From QWQI01 sp964608915 (GTDB lineage: Bacteria > Planctomycetota > Planctomycetia > Isosphaerales > Isosphaeraceae): a DNA stretch of 64,000 bases. This document shows, one piece after another, positions 37,801 to 45,225 of this stretch. The DNA is taken from NCBI GenBank assembly GCA_964608915.1, contig CAZSQA010000015.1, positions 67,902-131,901 of the forward strand, in the 5' to 3' direction. Both the position numbers and the translations under genes were made by a program. Position 1 is the stretch's first letter. Each line of letters starts with the position of its first letter. Below the pieces are notes generated by a model, which was not told where the DNA came from, searched no databases, and worked only from the letters and a program-made list of their open reading frames with translations.

Positions 37801-38789
37801 GGCAGATCGATCCTGCCCGCATCGCTTTCGCCGCGGGCACCGATGCCGGAATCGATCCGGTCGTAAAGCTCTTCGATGCACAGAATGTCGAAGTGCTCGA
37901 AATCATCCCCTTCGAAGCTTCCTTCAAGGGTGGCGTTCGCGTGGCCGTCGGCGACGTCAACGGCGACGGCTTCGAAGATGCAGCCGTCGTCAGCGGCCCG
38001 GGCCGCGTCACCGAAGTGCTCGTCTTCGACGGCCGCGACGGCCAGCTCCTCAGCCGTCAGATGCCCTTCGGCGCTTCGTTCACCGGCGGCGGGTTCGTGG
38101 CCGCGGGCGACGTGGACGGTGACGGCCGCGACGAGATCGTCGTCACTTCCGGGGCAGGCATCACGACGCGACTCATGGTCATGAACGGCCAAAGCGGCCA
38201 GCCGATCTCGCTTCGAACCGCTTTCCATCAGGGTTTCACGGGCGGCGCGACCGTCGCCACGGCTGACTTGGACGGCGACGGCGATGCCGAGATCGTCGTC
38301 GGTGCGGGTGCCGGCGGTGGAGGCCGGGTCCGCGTTTTCGACGGTCGAACCGCTCGACTTCTCAGCAACTTCCAGGCATTCGGGCCCGGTTTTCGCGGCT
38401 CGGTCGCGCTTACGGCCGGCGACATGTTCGGAGACGCCCGGGACGAAATCGTCGTCGGATCCGGCCCGACGTATCGATCCGGCGTGCAGGCTACGACGGT
38501 CATCCGCGCGTTCGACGGACGTGGCCGGCTGCTTTCGAGCATCCGCACGGGCGTATTCTCAGGCAACTCCGGCCCACGGCTCGGCACCACGCCCGATACG
38601 GCAAGGCCGGGAAGGCAGAACCTGCTCGTCAATGGCGGGCCAGGCAGCCCGAATGTCGAGACGTATCGAATCGTGAACGTCTCGCCAAATCCGAAACGCC
38701 CGTCGTACGTCTCGAACCTTGTCAGCGTCGTCTATCCGCTGGGCAGCCAGAACGGTTCCGGCTTCTTCCTCGGCGGCCGTTCCGACTGA
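34833..38789 (+). CDS. Surface protein: GH64-like beta-1,3-glucanase domain plus FG-GAP propeller
   Basis: A 1318-residue protein. The N-terminus is basic and contains RPSAERLDDRLVLS, the 'LExRxxLS'-like motif that replaces a classical signal in many giant planctomycete surface proteins. Residues 45-330 are Ser/Thr/Gly-rich beta sequence. Residues about 335-890 resemble GH64/thaumatin-like glucanases: PIDFEFTNDSGQTPVYVAIA, ITYDFVEFTERSSPNDGILF and INTTQVDQVGIPFLM (Glu471 and Asp491 are candidate catalytic acids), later NWSNFYAGFLHND and YGFAYDDQGGNDP. An Ig-like spacer follows (VISPAQVRTVVGQTTQVTV). The last 330 residues are FG-GAP blades (AVGDVNGDGFEDAAVVSGPG; AAGDVDGDGRDEIVVTSGAG; DLDGDGDAEIVVGAG). 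It probably binds and cuts beta-1,3-glucan outside the cell; GH64 activity is inferred from pattern only. Confidence 0.82.
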   Translation: MTNASKRDEKSNQVSRNFGHPLSGTKTRRKAGRSFRPSAERLDDRLVLSTLASTTVAGASVGQTLANVVNNSSLGGLTVESTAGFSTAAPPDFLTLSSGGSPFATVSYITTTGTAFQTLALPAGNSTVQLSGSTLVTQAASGQAAAGNPQQLSASPFVLNMTGSAADFTPSGSLYVQGSKGNYIIAYTSVSVNGGNAQFQGCSIVGSFGALQASPFQDVINAGAFIVQSVTPAGGQTTSINPNAIDVQASVPGDPSQSYPFTLTVLSSAGFATATANDPKYTLVYFSDGTMAVVSYTGIAPNSAGGYDLTGCLSQVAGTIGAFGSTSGPTANVQWTSAAPIDFEFTNDSGQTPVYVAIAGQQIDPVTGVATYGFLSPAGAGGSSAGDLWQFQAFAGQTSVPATMVFSTSDPAGAVKNLLIPNDPYKRLDSIRMIFSVGTAPNIPVISGKPSFPAAGNPSDPNDSITYDFVEFTERSSPNDGILFINTTQVDQVGIPFLMQATPADSVKSNGVGITVSRSELFYQFGQYVTQQFSGLTGTAATNAAQAFSSLTTPNRLLNPSDAITNPPNAQSTSAFETYFDAALTAFFQKYQQPGQTFLFQRDGYFFSGQTVTGFTPAPYSTTATNNGSGLLIPPNGNAPTSLVFSIGQSLSGPGVPSGATITGVSVDPGSNVTTVSYSPAGTSQSGPASYSFSLPGGYTVLQLKETDSSWNVITGGQQYQIYAPYFSNGSAYPAGFPASSTTPPVAPPWVAPATAASSGLMVFGNLGAFADGAFQAATGQISGTNASGQILLDIENSIVSAFNRGIANAVPAGSDVTSAWNDNTTFYPTPSQDGSNWSNFYAGFLHNDNVSVTAPGSPVGLAYGFAYDDQGGNDPTLVSYASKVAITLQPWTAATSIVISPAQVRTVVGQTTQVTVTAYKDKDHKIVDSSYLGKIFFDPEEVAAGLPESYQFTPADNGTRTFTFVPKKAGSIQAEVSDPANRLSGTAVWQIDPARIAFAAGTDAGIDPVVKLFDAQNVEVLEIIPFEASFKGGVRVAVGDVNGDGFEDAAVVSGPGRVTEVLVFDGRDGQLLSRQMPFGASFTGGGFVAAGDVDGDGRDEIVVTSGAGITTRLMVMNGQSGQPISLRTAFHQGFTGGATVATADLDGDGDAEIVVGAGAGGGGRVRVFDGRTARLLSNFQAFGPGFRGSVALTAGDMFGDARDEIVVGSGPTYRSGVQATTVIRAFDGRGRLLSSIRTGVFSGNSGPRLGTTPDTARPGRQNLLVNGGPGSPNVETYRIVNVSPNPKRPSYVSNLVSVVYPLGSQNGSGFFLGGRSD

Positions 38790-38811
38790 TCGGGTTCGCC
38801 TTAACTTATGA

Positions 38812-38846
38812 CGAAGAAACCCGCCGAAAACCGGCGGGTTTCTTCG
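38812..38846. terminator. Bidirectional rho-independent terminator
   Basis: A perfect 15-bp stem (CGAAGAAACCCGCCG and its complement) with a 5-nt loop, lying 23 nt behind the surface-protein stop and 46 nt behind the stop of the convergent rhodanese gene. The T-containing outer arms serve both strands. Confidence 0.85.
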
Positions 38847-38892
38847 GATTTTCGATGACCGGTTCGACCTGAAACAGGTCGCTCCGGCGCAA

Positions 38893-39246
38893 TCAGTAAC
38901 GTCGCACGGTAGCGTCGACTTCGGCGGACCAGGCGTCGATACCGCCATTGAGATTCAGCACGTTCACGACTCCCCGTTCGGCCAGCCAGTTCGCGGCCAC
39001 GAGCGATCGCATGCCATGGTGGCAATAGACGACCAGGTAGGCATTTTCGCGCAGGGCCGATTCGAGTTCGCCGACCCGTTCCATCAGTTCGCCGATCGGA
39101 ATGAACAGGTCGTTGACGGCTCGGGCACCGTCGATCACGGCAAATGCGCGTTCATCAGGATTCCGGACGTCCAGCAGGATCACCTGGGCAGGCGACCCGA
39201 GCATTTCGTCGAGATCTCGCGGATCGATCCCCGTCACGTTCGGCAT
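38893..39246 (-). CDS. Rhodanese-like domain protein
   Basis: A 117-residue single rhodanese domain that would carry sulfur as a persulfide on its active-site Cys (YLVVYCHHGMRSLVAA, CHHGMR loop). It begins with IDPRDLDEMLGSPAQVILLD and has VRNPDERAFAVIDGA and NLNGGIDAWSAEVD, the usual ends. It is similar to GlpE/PspE-type stand-alone proteins and cytosolic. The start at 39246 (MPNVTGID) fits the domain. A gene for a DUF3500 protein lies 70 nt upstream on the same strand. Confidence 0.9.
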   Translation of the reverse strand: MPNVTGIDPRDLDEMLGSPAQVILLDVRNPDERAFAVIDGARAVNDLFIPIGELMERVGELESALRENAYLVVYCHHGMRSLVAANWLAERGVVNVLNLNGGIDAWSAEVDATVRRY

Positions 39247-39278
39247 GGCTTTTCGATGTTCCGGAATCGGGCTTTCGC

Positions 39279-39302
39279 CGAACCACGAACGTTCGTGGTT
39301 CG
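39279..39302. repeat. Perfect 24-nt palindrome between DUF3500 and rhodanese genes
   Basis: CGAACCACGAAC followed directly by its exact complement. It sits 15 nt after the DUF3500 stop and 33 nt before the rhodanese start (minus strand). No T-run follows on either strand, so it may be a processing or attenuator hairpin or a protein-binding site rather than a strong terminator. Confidence 0.5.
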
Positions 39303-39316
39303 GGAGCCTGGGGAAA

Positions 39317-40366
39317 TCACTTCTTGACGGTATTGCCGAAGTCACCCAGCATGCTGCGCCAGAAGGTGTGAATGTGATTGGCCGTGTTCTGGGTGTTGTT
39401 GAACTCGATCAGGAAGGTCGGTCCCTGAACGCGGAAGGCGTGGGGCTGGGTGCGGTCGGCCGGGCCCATCCAGGCGAATTTGACCTCGTCGGTCCCCGCG
39501 GCGATGATCTCGGCGAGCCAGGCTTCGGCCACTTCGGTCGGCATTTCGCGGGCGAACGAGTGCACCAGGTTCTGCATCATCTTCTTCTGGTCTTCGTCGA
39601 GTTCGCCGTAACCCAGGCCGACGGCGGCATCCGTCGGTGCCTGAGGCGTATTGGCCGAACGCACGTCCGAGGGGGCCTTGGCTTCGACGACCGCCTTCTT
39701 CGCCTGCTCAGGCGTGAGGGCCTGAACGACTCGCAGGGCGGTGTCTTCGAGATCGCCCAGCGTGCGCAGCCCCTGGCGCGGCCCCTGGCGGACTTCCGCC
39801 GGATTGGCCCCGAAGAAGATCGGCGTCGCGGAGACGATCTTGCCGTCTTCGACCGTCACGTTCATCGAAAGGTGGTGCCCCTCGAACCGCCAGCCCCACC
39901 GCCCCTGGGCGTTCGGGTCGCCGAAGATCGAAACGAAGTAGAGTTCCGGATCGCGCACCGGCCCTGAACCTTTTTCCTGATCCTTGAGGATCTGCTCCAG
40001 GCTCATGATCGTCGTCACTTTCTGGAAGCCTGAAGCCCCCAGACCGCTCGAAACCAGGCCGAAGGCCAGCGACCGCTGAGCCGGCGTCATTTCCTTGATG
40101 GAAAGGCCCTTGCGCTCACGCGGGATGAAGTGCCAGTTGAGCCGTTCGGCATCATCGAACTTGAACGTGGCCTTTTGCTTCTGGGTGTCGTCCAACGCGT
40201 CCAGAAACCGGTCGGCCGCCGTGGCCATGCGGTTGCCGGGGGTCTGAGCCAGGGCCGAAATCCAGACGATTCCGCCGACGAGGGCCGTCGAAATCGCCAG
40301 AAGCCCGAAACTCAGCGGGAATCGTCGAACGCCAGCGGCGTTGGCGGTGGAGGGGGATGTGCTCAT
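39317..40366 (-). CDS. DUF3500 family exported protein
   Basis: A 349-residue protein with an N-terminal signal/anchor (FPLSFGLLAISTALVGGIVW). The body matches DUF3500: MATAADRFLDALDDTQKQKA, FDDAERLNWHFIPRERKGL, MTPAQRSLAFGLVSSGLGAS, DPELYFVSIFGDPNAQGRWG, WRFEGHHLSMNVTVEDGKIV, and the C-terminal FLIEFNNTQNTANHIHTFWR with conserved His residues. The function of DUF3500 is unknown. The start at 40366 has GGGAG 9 nt upstream. Confidence 0.9.
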   Translation of the reverse strand: MSTSPSTANAAGVRRFPLSFGLLAISTALVGGIVWISALAQTPGNRMATAADRFLDALDDTQKQKATFKFDDAERLNWHFIPRERKGLSIKEMTPAQRSLAFGLVSSGLGASGFQKVTTIMSLEQILKDQEKGSGPVRDPELYFVSIFGDPNAQGRWGWRFEGHHLSMNVTVEDGKIVSATPIFFGANPAEVRQGPRQGLRTLGDLEDTALRVVQALTPEQAKKAVVEAKAPSDVRSANTPQAPTDAAVGLGYGELDEDQKKMMQNLVHSFAREMPTEVAEAWLAEIIAAGTDEVKFAWMGPADRTQPHAFRVQGPTFLIEFNNTQNTANHIHTFWRSMLGDFGNTVKK

Positions 40367-40725
40367 CGGCGGAAACTCCCTGGAATTGAGCAGGCGGCGT
40401 GACCATGAAATCACGCGGGAAGGCAGGATGTGCGCGTCACGAGGCAGGCACGCATCGTTCTATCGGAAGTTTCGGAACGATCGATTCCGTGACGACCGAA
40501 GGATGCGATCCGGATTCGTGCATCCTAACGGGAAAGCGAACGAATGCCAAAGGGTATGGTGATTTTTTGCTGACGCGCTGGTATCGTGAACTCCCGGACG
40601 TCGACTCCGGACGTCGCATCGCGAGCGGGCAAGCCGGGCCAGCGAAGCCACGCCGCGAACCTTCATCGACCACCCGCAGAAATCCGCACGCTGAAATCAT
40701 CCGTTCGAGGGAGATGGCAATCGTC
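40367..40725. other. Divergent intergenic region with a short direct repeat
   Basis: 359 nt between the divergent DUF3500 and dehydrogenase genes, so it must hold two promoters. A 10-nt direct repeat (CCGGACGTCG) at 40594-40603 and 40607-40616 contains the palindrome GACGTC and could be an operator. No small gene seen. Confidence 0.4.
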
Positions 40726-41652
40726 ATGTCTTATGCATTCGCACCCGGGAAAACTCGCATCGGCTGGATCGGCACCGGCGTCATGGGCCGATCGATGGCC
40801 GGCCACCTCATGGCCGCAGGCTACGAGGCGACCGTCTATAACCGAACCGCCTCGAAAACCGACGAACTGGTCGCCAAAGGCGCGAAACGGGGGGACACGC
40901 CCAGGGCCGTCGCCGAAGCGTCGGACGTCATCTTCACGATCGTCGGCTACCCGAGTGACGTGCGTGAAGTTTATCTCGGCAAGGACGGCATCCTGGCCGG
41001 TGCGAAGCCCGGGGCCGTCGTCGTCGACATGACCACCAGCGAACCTTCTCTGGCGATCGAAATCTACGAAGCCGCCAAAGCCAAAGGAATCGCCTCGGTC
41101 GACGCGCCGGTCTCCGGCGGCGACATCGGCGCCCGTGAAGCCCGGCTGTCGATCATGATCGGCGGCGAAAAGCCGGTCGTCGACGCCCTCGACCCGCTGT
41201 TTTCCGTCATGGGCAAGACGATCGTGCATCAAGGCGGCCCCGGTGCCGGCCAGCATACGAAAATGGCCAACCAGATTCTGATCTCCACCAACATGATCGG
41301 CGTGTGCGAGGCCCTGCTCTATGCCTACAAGGCCGGGCTCGACCTCGAAACGGCCCTGAAATCGGTCGCCCCGGGCGCCGCCGGAAGCTGGAGCCTCTCG
41401 AACCTCGGCCCCCGCATGATCGCCGGCAATTTCGACCCCGGCTTTTTCGTCGAGCACTTCATCAAGGACATGGGCATCGCCCTGGCCGAATCCAAGCGCA
41501 TGGGCCTCGCAATGCCGGGCCTGGCTCTGGCCGAACAGCTTTACCGGGCCGTGGCCGCCCAGGGCATGGGCAAATTCGGCACTCACGCCCTGCTGCTCGC
41601 CCTCGCCCAGCTTTCGAACGTACGCTGGCCGACGGATCCGCGCCACAAATGA
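40726..41652 (+). CDS. Beta-hydroxyacid dehydrogenase (3-hydroxyisobutyrate dehydrogenase-like)
   Basis: A 308-residue NAD(P)-dependent enzyme oxidising a 2- or 3-hydroxyacid. It shows the dinucleotide site IGWIGTGVMGRSMAGHLMAA, VYNRTASKTDEL, AVVVDMTTSEPSLAIEI, the substrate loop SVDAPVSGGDIGAREARLSI, and catalytic Lys in GPGAGQHTKMANQILISTNM. Length agrees with the family (about 290-310). Substrate could be 3-hydroxyisobutyrate, tartronate semialdehyde or a related acid. The start may be ATG 40714 or 40726; GAGGGAG lies just upstream. The ceramidase genes follow after 58 nt on the same strand. Confidence 0.9.
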   Translation: MSYAFAPGKTRIGWIGTGVMGRSMAGHLMAAGYEATVYNRTASKTDELVAKGAKRGDTPRAVAEASDVIFTIVGYPSDVREVYLGKDGILAGAKPGAVVVDMTTSEPSLAIEIYEAAKAKGIASVDAPVSGGDIGAREARLSIMIGGEKPVVDALDPLFSVMGKTIVHQGGPGAGQHTKMANQILISTNMIGVCEALLYAYKAGLDLETALKSVAPGAAGSWSLSNLGPRMIAGNFDPGFFVEHFIKDMGIALAESKRMGLAMPGLALAEQLYRAVAAQGMGKFGTHALLLALAQLSNVRWPTDPRHK

Positions 41653-41710
41653 ATTTCGCCTGAATTCAAAGTCGGTTCGCCGCCGAAAAGCCCCCGGGAG
41701 ATCTCGCATC

Positions 41711-43045
41711 ATGCCGCTCGCTTCGGATTCTTCGATACCCTTTCGCCGGTCGTTCCGCCTGATGCTGGGGCTGGCCTGCCTGTCGGCCTTCCTCGGCTCG
41801 GCCAGGGCCGATCTGCTCGTCGGCTCGGCGAAACGTGTCCTCACGCCCGAACCGCTCCTGCCCGTTTCCGGCGGCCTCGGCGTTCCGAAACCGACGAAAG
41901 AGAAAAAGGGCGACATCACGGCCCGGGCCGTCGTTATCCGCAAGGGAGAGACCACCATCGCCGTCGTCGGGCTTGACCTCCTCGGCTTTCCCGGCGTCCT
42001 GGCCGAACGGGTCAGGGCCAAGGTGCCGGCGATCCCGTCCCGCAACATCCTGATCGGCTCCACCCATACCCACAGCGCTCCGGACGCCTACGCCTTCCCC
42101 GACGGCAAGGGCGGCCACACGGGCGACCTGAAATTCATCGACTCGGTCGTCGACAAAACGGCCGAAGCCATCGCCGAAGCCCTGGCGAACCTCAAACCCG
42201 CCCAGCTCAAGATCGCCACCGGCGAAGCCCAGGGCAAGATCGCTTATAACTATTACGCGCCTGACCTTTACGACCGCCGGATGAGCGTCGTCCAGGCCGT
42301 TTCGCCCGCCGACGGCAAGCCCCTGGCCACGCTCGTCAATTATGCCATTCACCCGGAAGTGCTGGGCAACGATGTCGGCATCCTCAGCCCCGACTGCATC
42401 GGGCCCATGTATGACCGGATCGAAAAAGAGACCGGCGGCATGGCGATCTTCATGAACGGTGCCCAGGGCGGCATGATCACGGCCGATAACCGCGACCTGG
42501 CCGCCCTGAAGGACGCCCAGAAGGGCTACTGGGACGACCACCGCCGCTGGGACGAATGCGAACGCATCGGCAACCTCATGGCCACCGAAGCGTTGCGGCT
42601 CGTCGGGCCAGCCCCCGTGCAGAAGGATCCAGCGCTGTTCTGCGGCTCGATCGACGTCCGGTTCCCGGTCGATTCCGACATCCTCTGGGCCGTCATCAAC
42701 CATTCGCCGCTGAAGTATCCGCATAACGCCGACCGCACGATCGACGCCCGCGTCAATCTCGTTAACCTCGGCGACGCCCAGATTCTCACCATCCCGGGCG
42801 AAGCCCTCCCCAACATCGGCTTCTACCTGAAGCGCAAGATGAAGGGCACCCACAACATGCTCTTCGGCCTCACCAACGAGGCCTTCGGCTATATCCTGAC
42901 CAAGGTCGACTTCAAGAGCTTCCCCCGCTACGACTATGTCTCGCGCACCTCGCTCGGCGAAATGACGGGCGAGATCCTGATCGAAAAATCGCTCGAATTC
43001 GTGAACCGGTCCCCCCTCCCCGACCAGCCGGCGAAAAAACCATGA
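41711..43045 (+). CDS. Neutral/alkaline non-lysosomal ceramidase domain protein
   Basis: A 444-residue exported protein with a signal peptide (LMLGLACLSAFLGSARA). It has the N-terminal ceramidase domain: LLVGSAKRVLTPEPLLPVSG, VAVVGLDLLGFP-like strand, ILIGSTHTHSAPDAYAFPDG (zinc His cluster) and later FMNGAQGGMITADNRD. The C-terminal immunoglobulin-like domain of true neutral ceramidases is lacking. Enzymes of this fold hydrolyse amide bonds of ceramides, but most planctomycete members have no assigned substrate. Its stop overlaps the next gene as ATGA, so the two paralogues are translationally coupled. Confidence 0.9.
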   Translation: MPLASDSSIPFRRSFRLMLGLACLSAFLGSARADLLVGSAKRVLTPEPLLPVSGGLGVPKPTKEKKGDITARAVVIRKGETTIAVVGLDLLGFPGVLAERVRAKVPAIPSRNILIGSTHTHSAPDAYAFPDGKGGHTGDLKFIDSVVDKTAEAIAEALANLKPAQLKIATGEAQGKIAYNYYAPDLYDRRMSVVQAVSPADGKPLATLVNYAIHPEVLGNDVGILSPDCIGPMYDRIEKETGGMAIFMNGAQGGMITADNRDLAALKDAQKGYWDDHRRWDECERIGNLMATEALRLVGPAPVQKDPALFCGSIDVRFPVDSDILWAVINHSPLKYPHNADRTIDARVNLVNLGDAQILTIPGEALPNIGFYLKRKMKGTHNMLFGLTNEAFGYILTKVDFKSFPRYDYVSRTSLGEMTGEILIEKSLEFVNRSPLPDQPAKKP

Positions 43046-45225
43046 ATCGTTCGAATTTCAGCCTGATCGCGGTCGCCACGGCCATCGTTTCGGCGGCGTT
43101 CTGTCCGTCGGTAGCCGTGGCCGGGCAATTGAAAGCCGGCGCGTACGCGGTCGACGTTTCGCCGCCGAAATTCCCCGTCATCGTCAATGGCGGCTTTCTT
43201 CAGGCGATCGGCAGCAAGAATCTCGACCGGCTCCATTCCCGGGCGATCGTGCTGGATGACGGTTCGACGAAGCTCGCGATCGCCGTCGTCGATAGTTGCA
43301 TGATGCCTCGGGACCTTCTCGACAAGGCCAAGGAAATCGCTTCGAAAGCCACCGGCATTCCGGTCGACCGGATGATGATCTCAGCCACCCACACCCACAC
43401 GGCTCCTTCGGCCATGTGGGCCTTGGGCACGCCGCCGGACGAAGACTACGTCGCCTTCCTGCCCGGCAAGATCGCCGATAGCATTATCGCCGCGAATTCG
43501 AAATTGCAGCCAGCCCGCATCGGCTTCTCGTCGGTCGAAGATTATACCCACACCCACAACCGCCGCTGGATCCGCCGGCCCGACAAGATGGTTCAGGACC
43601 CGTTCGGCAAGGCCACCGGGCGTGCCCACATGCACCCCGGCTATCAGAACCCGGAAGCCGTCGGCCCTTCCGGCCCCGTCGACCCGGGCCTGTCGGTCGT
43701 GTCGATCCAGACGCCCGCCGGTAAGCCGATCGCCCTGATGGCCAATTACTCGATGCACTATTTCGGCACCGGCCCGGTTTCCGCTGATTACTTCGGCAAG
43801 TTCGTCACGGCCATCGCAGGGAAGATCGGGGCGATCAATGATCCAGGCTTCGTCGGCATCATGTCGCAGGGCACCAGCGGCGACCTGCACTGGATGGATT
43901 ATTCGAAGCCGAAGACCGACATGACGATCGACCGTTATGCCGAAGAAGTCGCGGCGAATGCGTTCGATGCTTACCGGCTGATCGAATATCGCGATGACAT
44001 TTCGCTGGCAATGGCTGAAACGGAATTGAAATTCATGCGGCGCGTGCCGGACGTCCAGCGCATGCAATGGGCGAAGGACCTGAAATCGAAAATGAAAGGC
44101 CCGGTTCCGGCGAGCGTGCCGGAAGTCTATGCCTGCGAAGCGATCGCTCTGGACGACGATCCTCAGCGCGAATTGAAACTTCAGGCGCTGCGCATCGGCG
44201 AAATCGGCATCGCGGCCATTCCGAACGAAGTCTTCGCCCTCACGGGCCTGAAGATCAAGGCCATGAGTCCCCTGCCCGCTACGTTCAATATCGAACTGGC
44301 CAACGGCGCCGAAGGTTACATCCCGCCCCCCGAGCAGCACGCCCTGGGCGGTTACACCACCTGGCCGGCCCGCACGGCGGCACTGGAAGTAACAGCCGAA
44401 ACGAAGATCACCGAAGCGATGGTAACTTTGCTGGAAAAAGTATCCGGCAAGCCGAGACGGTCGATGAACGCAGGACTCCGGTGGACAGACGACGCCGTCC
44501 TGGCTCTCAAGCCAACGATTTACTGGCGACTCGAGGAAACCGGTGGCTCAAAAGCCATCGACGCATCGGGAAATTCCATTTCCGGAGATTACGTGGGCGG
44601 GATCGCCCGTTTCCTGCCTGGGCCCCATTTTGACACCCCCGTGAGCATCGCACATGTGAATCGGGCCGTGCATCTTGCAGGTGGATATCTCACCGGGAAA
44701 TTCCCTTCGGATCCGAAATCCGATTACTCGATTTCGCTCTGGTTCCGGCGGGGACTTCATGACGAAACAGGCAAGAATCCGCAACCGCTCGTTGAGCTGG
44801 GCAAGGCGCTTCGAGTCGGACTCGTCGGTGAAGGCAACAATGCCGCGCAGCTCTTCGTGAGCACTTACCGTACGAAGGTGGTGGTTGACGAGAAAATCAA
44901 GCAGGGCAACTGGAACCATCTGGTACTGACGAAGCGGAACGATACGTATAAGCTTTACCTGAACGGACAACAGCGATTCGAATTCGAAACGCCATTCGAC
45001 GAAGCGCTTTCGAGTATCGAGAAAGCCCGTCACAACGACGATAATCCCGGCATCGTCCTTGGCGGTTTCACCGATGACAAAGCGTTCACGGAAAAACCGA
45101 AAATCGATCTCAATTCGACTTTCGAAGGCAAAATCGACGACATCGCGATTTTCGGACGTACCCTGTCCGCGGACCAGGTCAAATCCATCTACCACAAGCC
45201 CGTCCCGTTCGAAGGCGAACAGTGA
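43042..45225 (+). CDS. Ceramidase-like protein with C-terminal LamG domain
   Basis: A 727-residue exported protein with a signal peptide (LIAVATAIVSAAFCPSVAVA). Residues about 28-470 are a ceramidase-type domain (AGAYAVDVSPPKFPVIVNGG; MMISATHTHTAPSAMWALG; FVGIMSQGTSGDLHWMDYSK; EVYACEAIALDDDPQRELKL; VFALTGLKIKAMSPLPATFN). Residues about 490-720 are a concanavalin-like LamG fold (LKPTIYWRLEETGGSKAIDA; SDYSISLWFRRG; NWNHLVLTKRNDTYKLYLNG; GKIDDIAIFGRTLSADQVKS) that would bind carbohydrate. The LamG part looks less GC-rich than the catalytic part, hinting at later fusion. It overlaps both neighbours by 4 nt. Confidence 0.9.
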   Translation: MNRSNFSLIAVATAIVSAAFCPSVAVAGQLKAGAYAVDVSPPKFPVIVNGGFLQAIGSKNLDRLHSRAIVLDDGSTKLAIAVVDSCMMPRDLLDKAKEIASKATGIPVDRMMISATHTHTAPSAMWALGTPPDEDYVAFLPGKIADSIIAANSKLQPARIGFSSVEDYTHTHNRRWIRRPDKMVQDPFGKATGRAHMHPGYQNPEAVGPSGPVDPGLSVVSIQTPAGKPIALMANYSMHYFGTGPVSADYFGKFVTAIAGKIGAINDPGFVGIMSQGTSGDLHWMDYSKPKTDMTIDRYAEEVAANAFDAYRLIEYRDDISLAMAETELKFMRRVPDVQRMQWAKDLKSKMKGPVPASVPEVYACEAIALDDDPQRELKLQALRIGEIGIAAIPNEVFALTGLKIKAMSPLPATFNIELANGAEGYIPPPEQHALGGYTTWPARTAALEVTAETKITEAMVTLLEKVSGKPRRSMNAGLRWTDDAVLALKPTIYWRLEETGGSKAIDASGNSISGDYVGGIARFLPGPHFDTPVSIAHVNRAVHLAGGYLTGKFPSDPKSDYSISLWFRRGLHDETGKNPQPLVELGKALRVGLVGEGNNAAQLFVSTYRTKVVVDEKIKQGNWNHLVLTKRNDTYKLYLNGQQRFEFETPFDEALSSIEKARHNDDNPGIVLGGFTDDKAFTEKPKIDLNSTFEGKIDDIAIFGRTLSADQVKSIYHKPVPFEGEQ

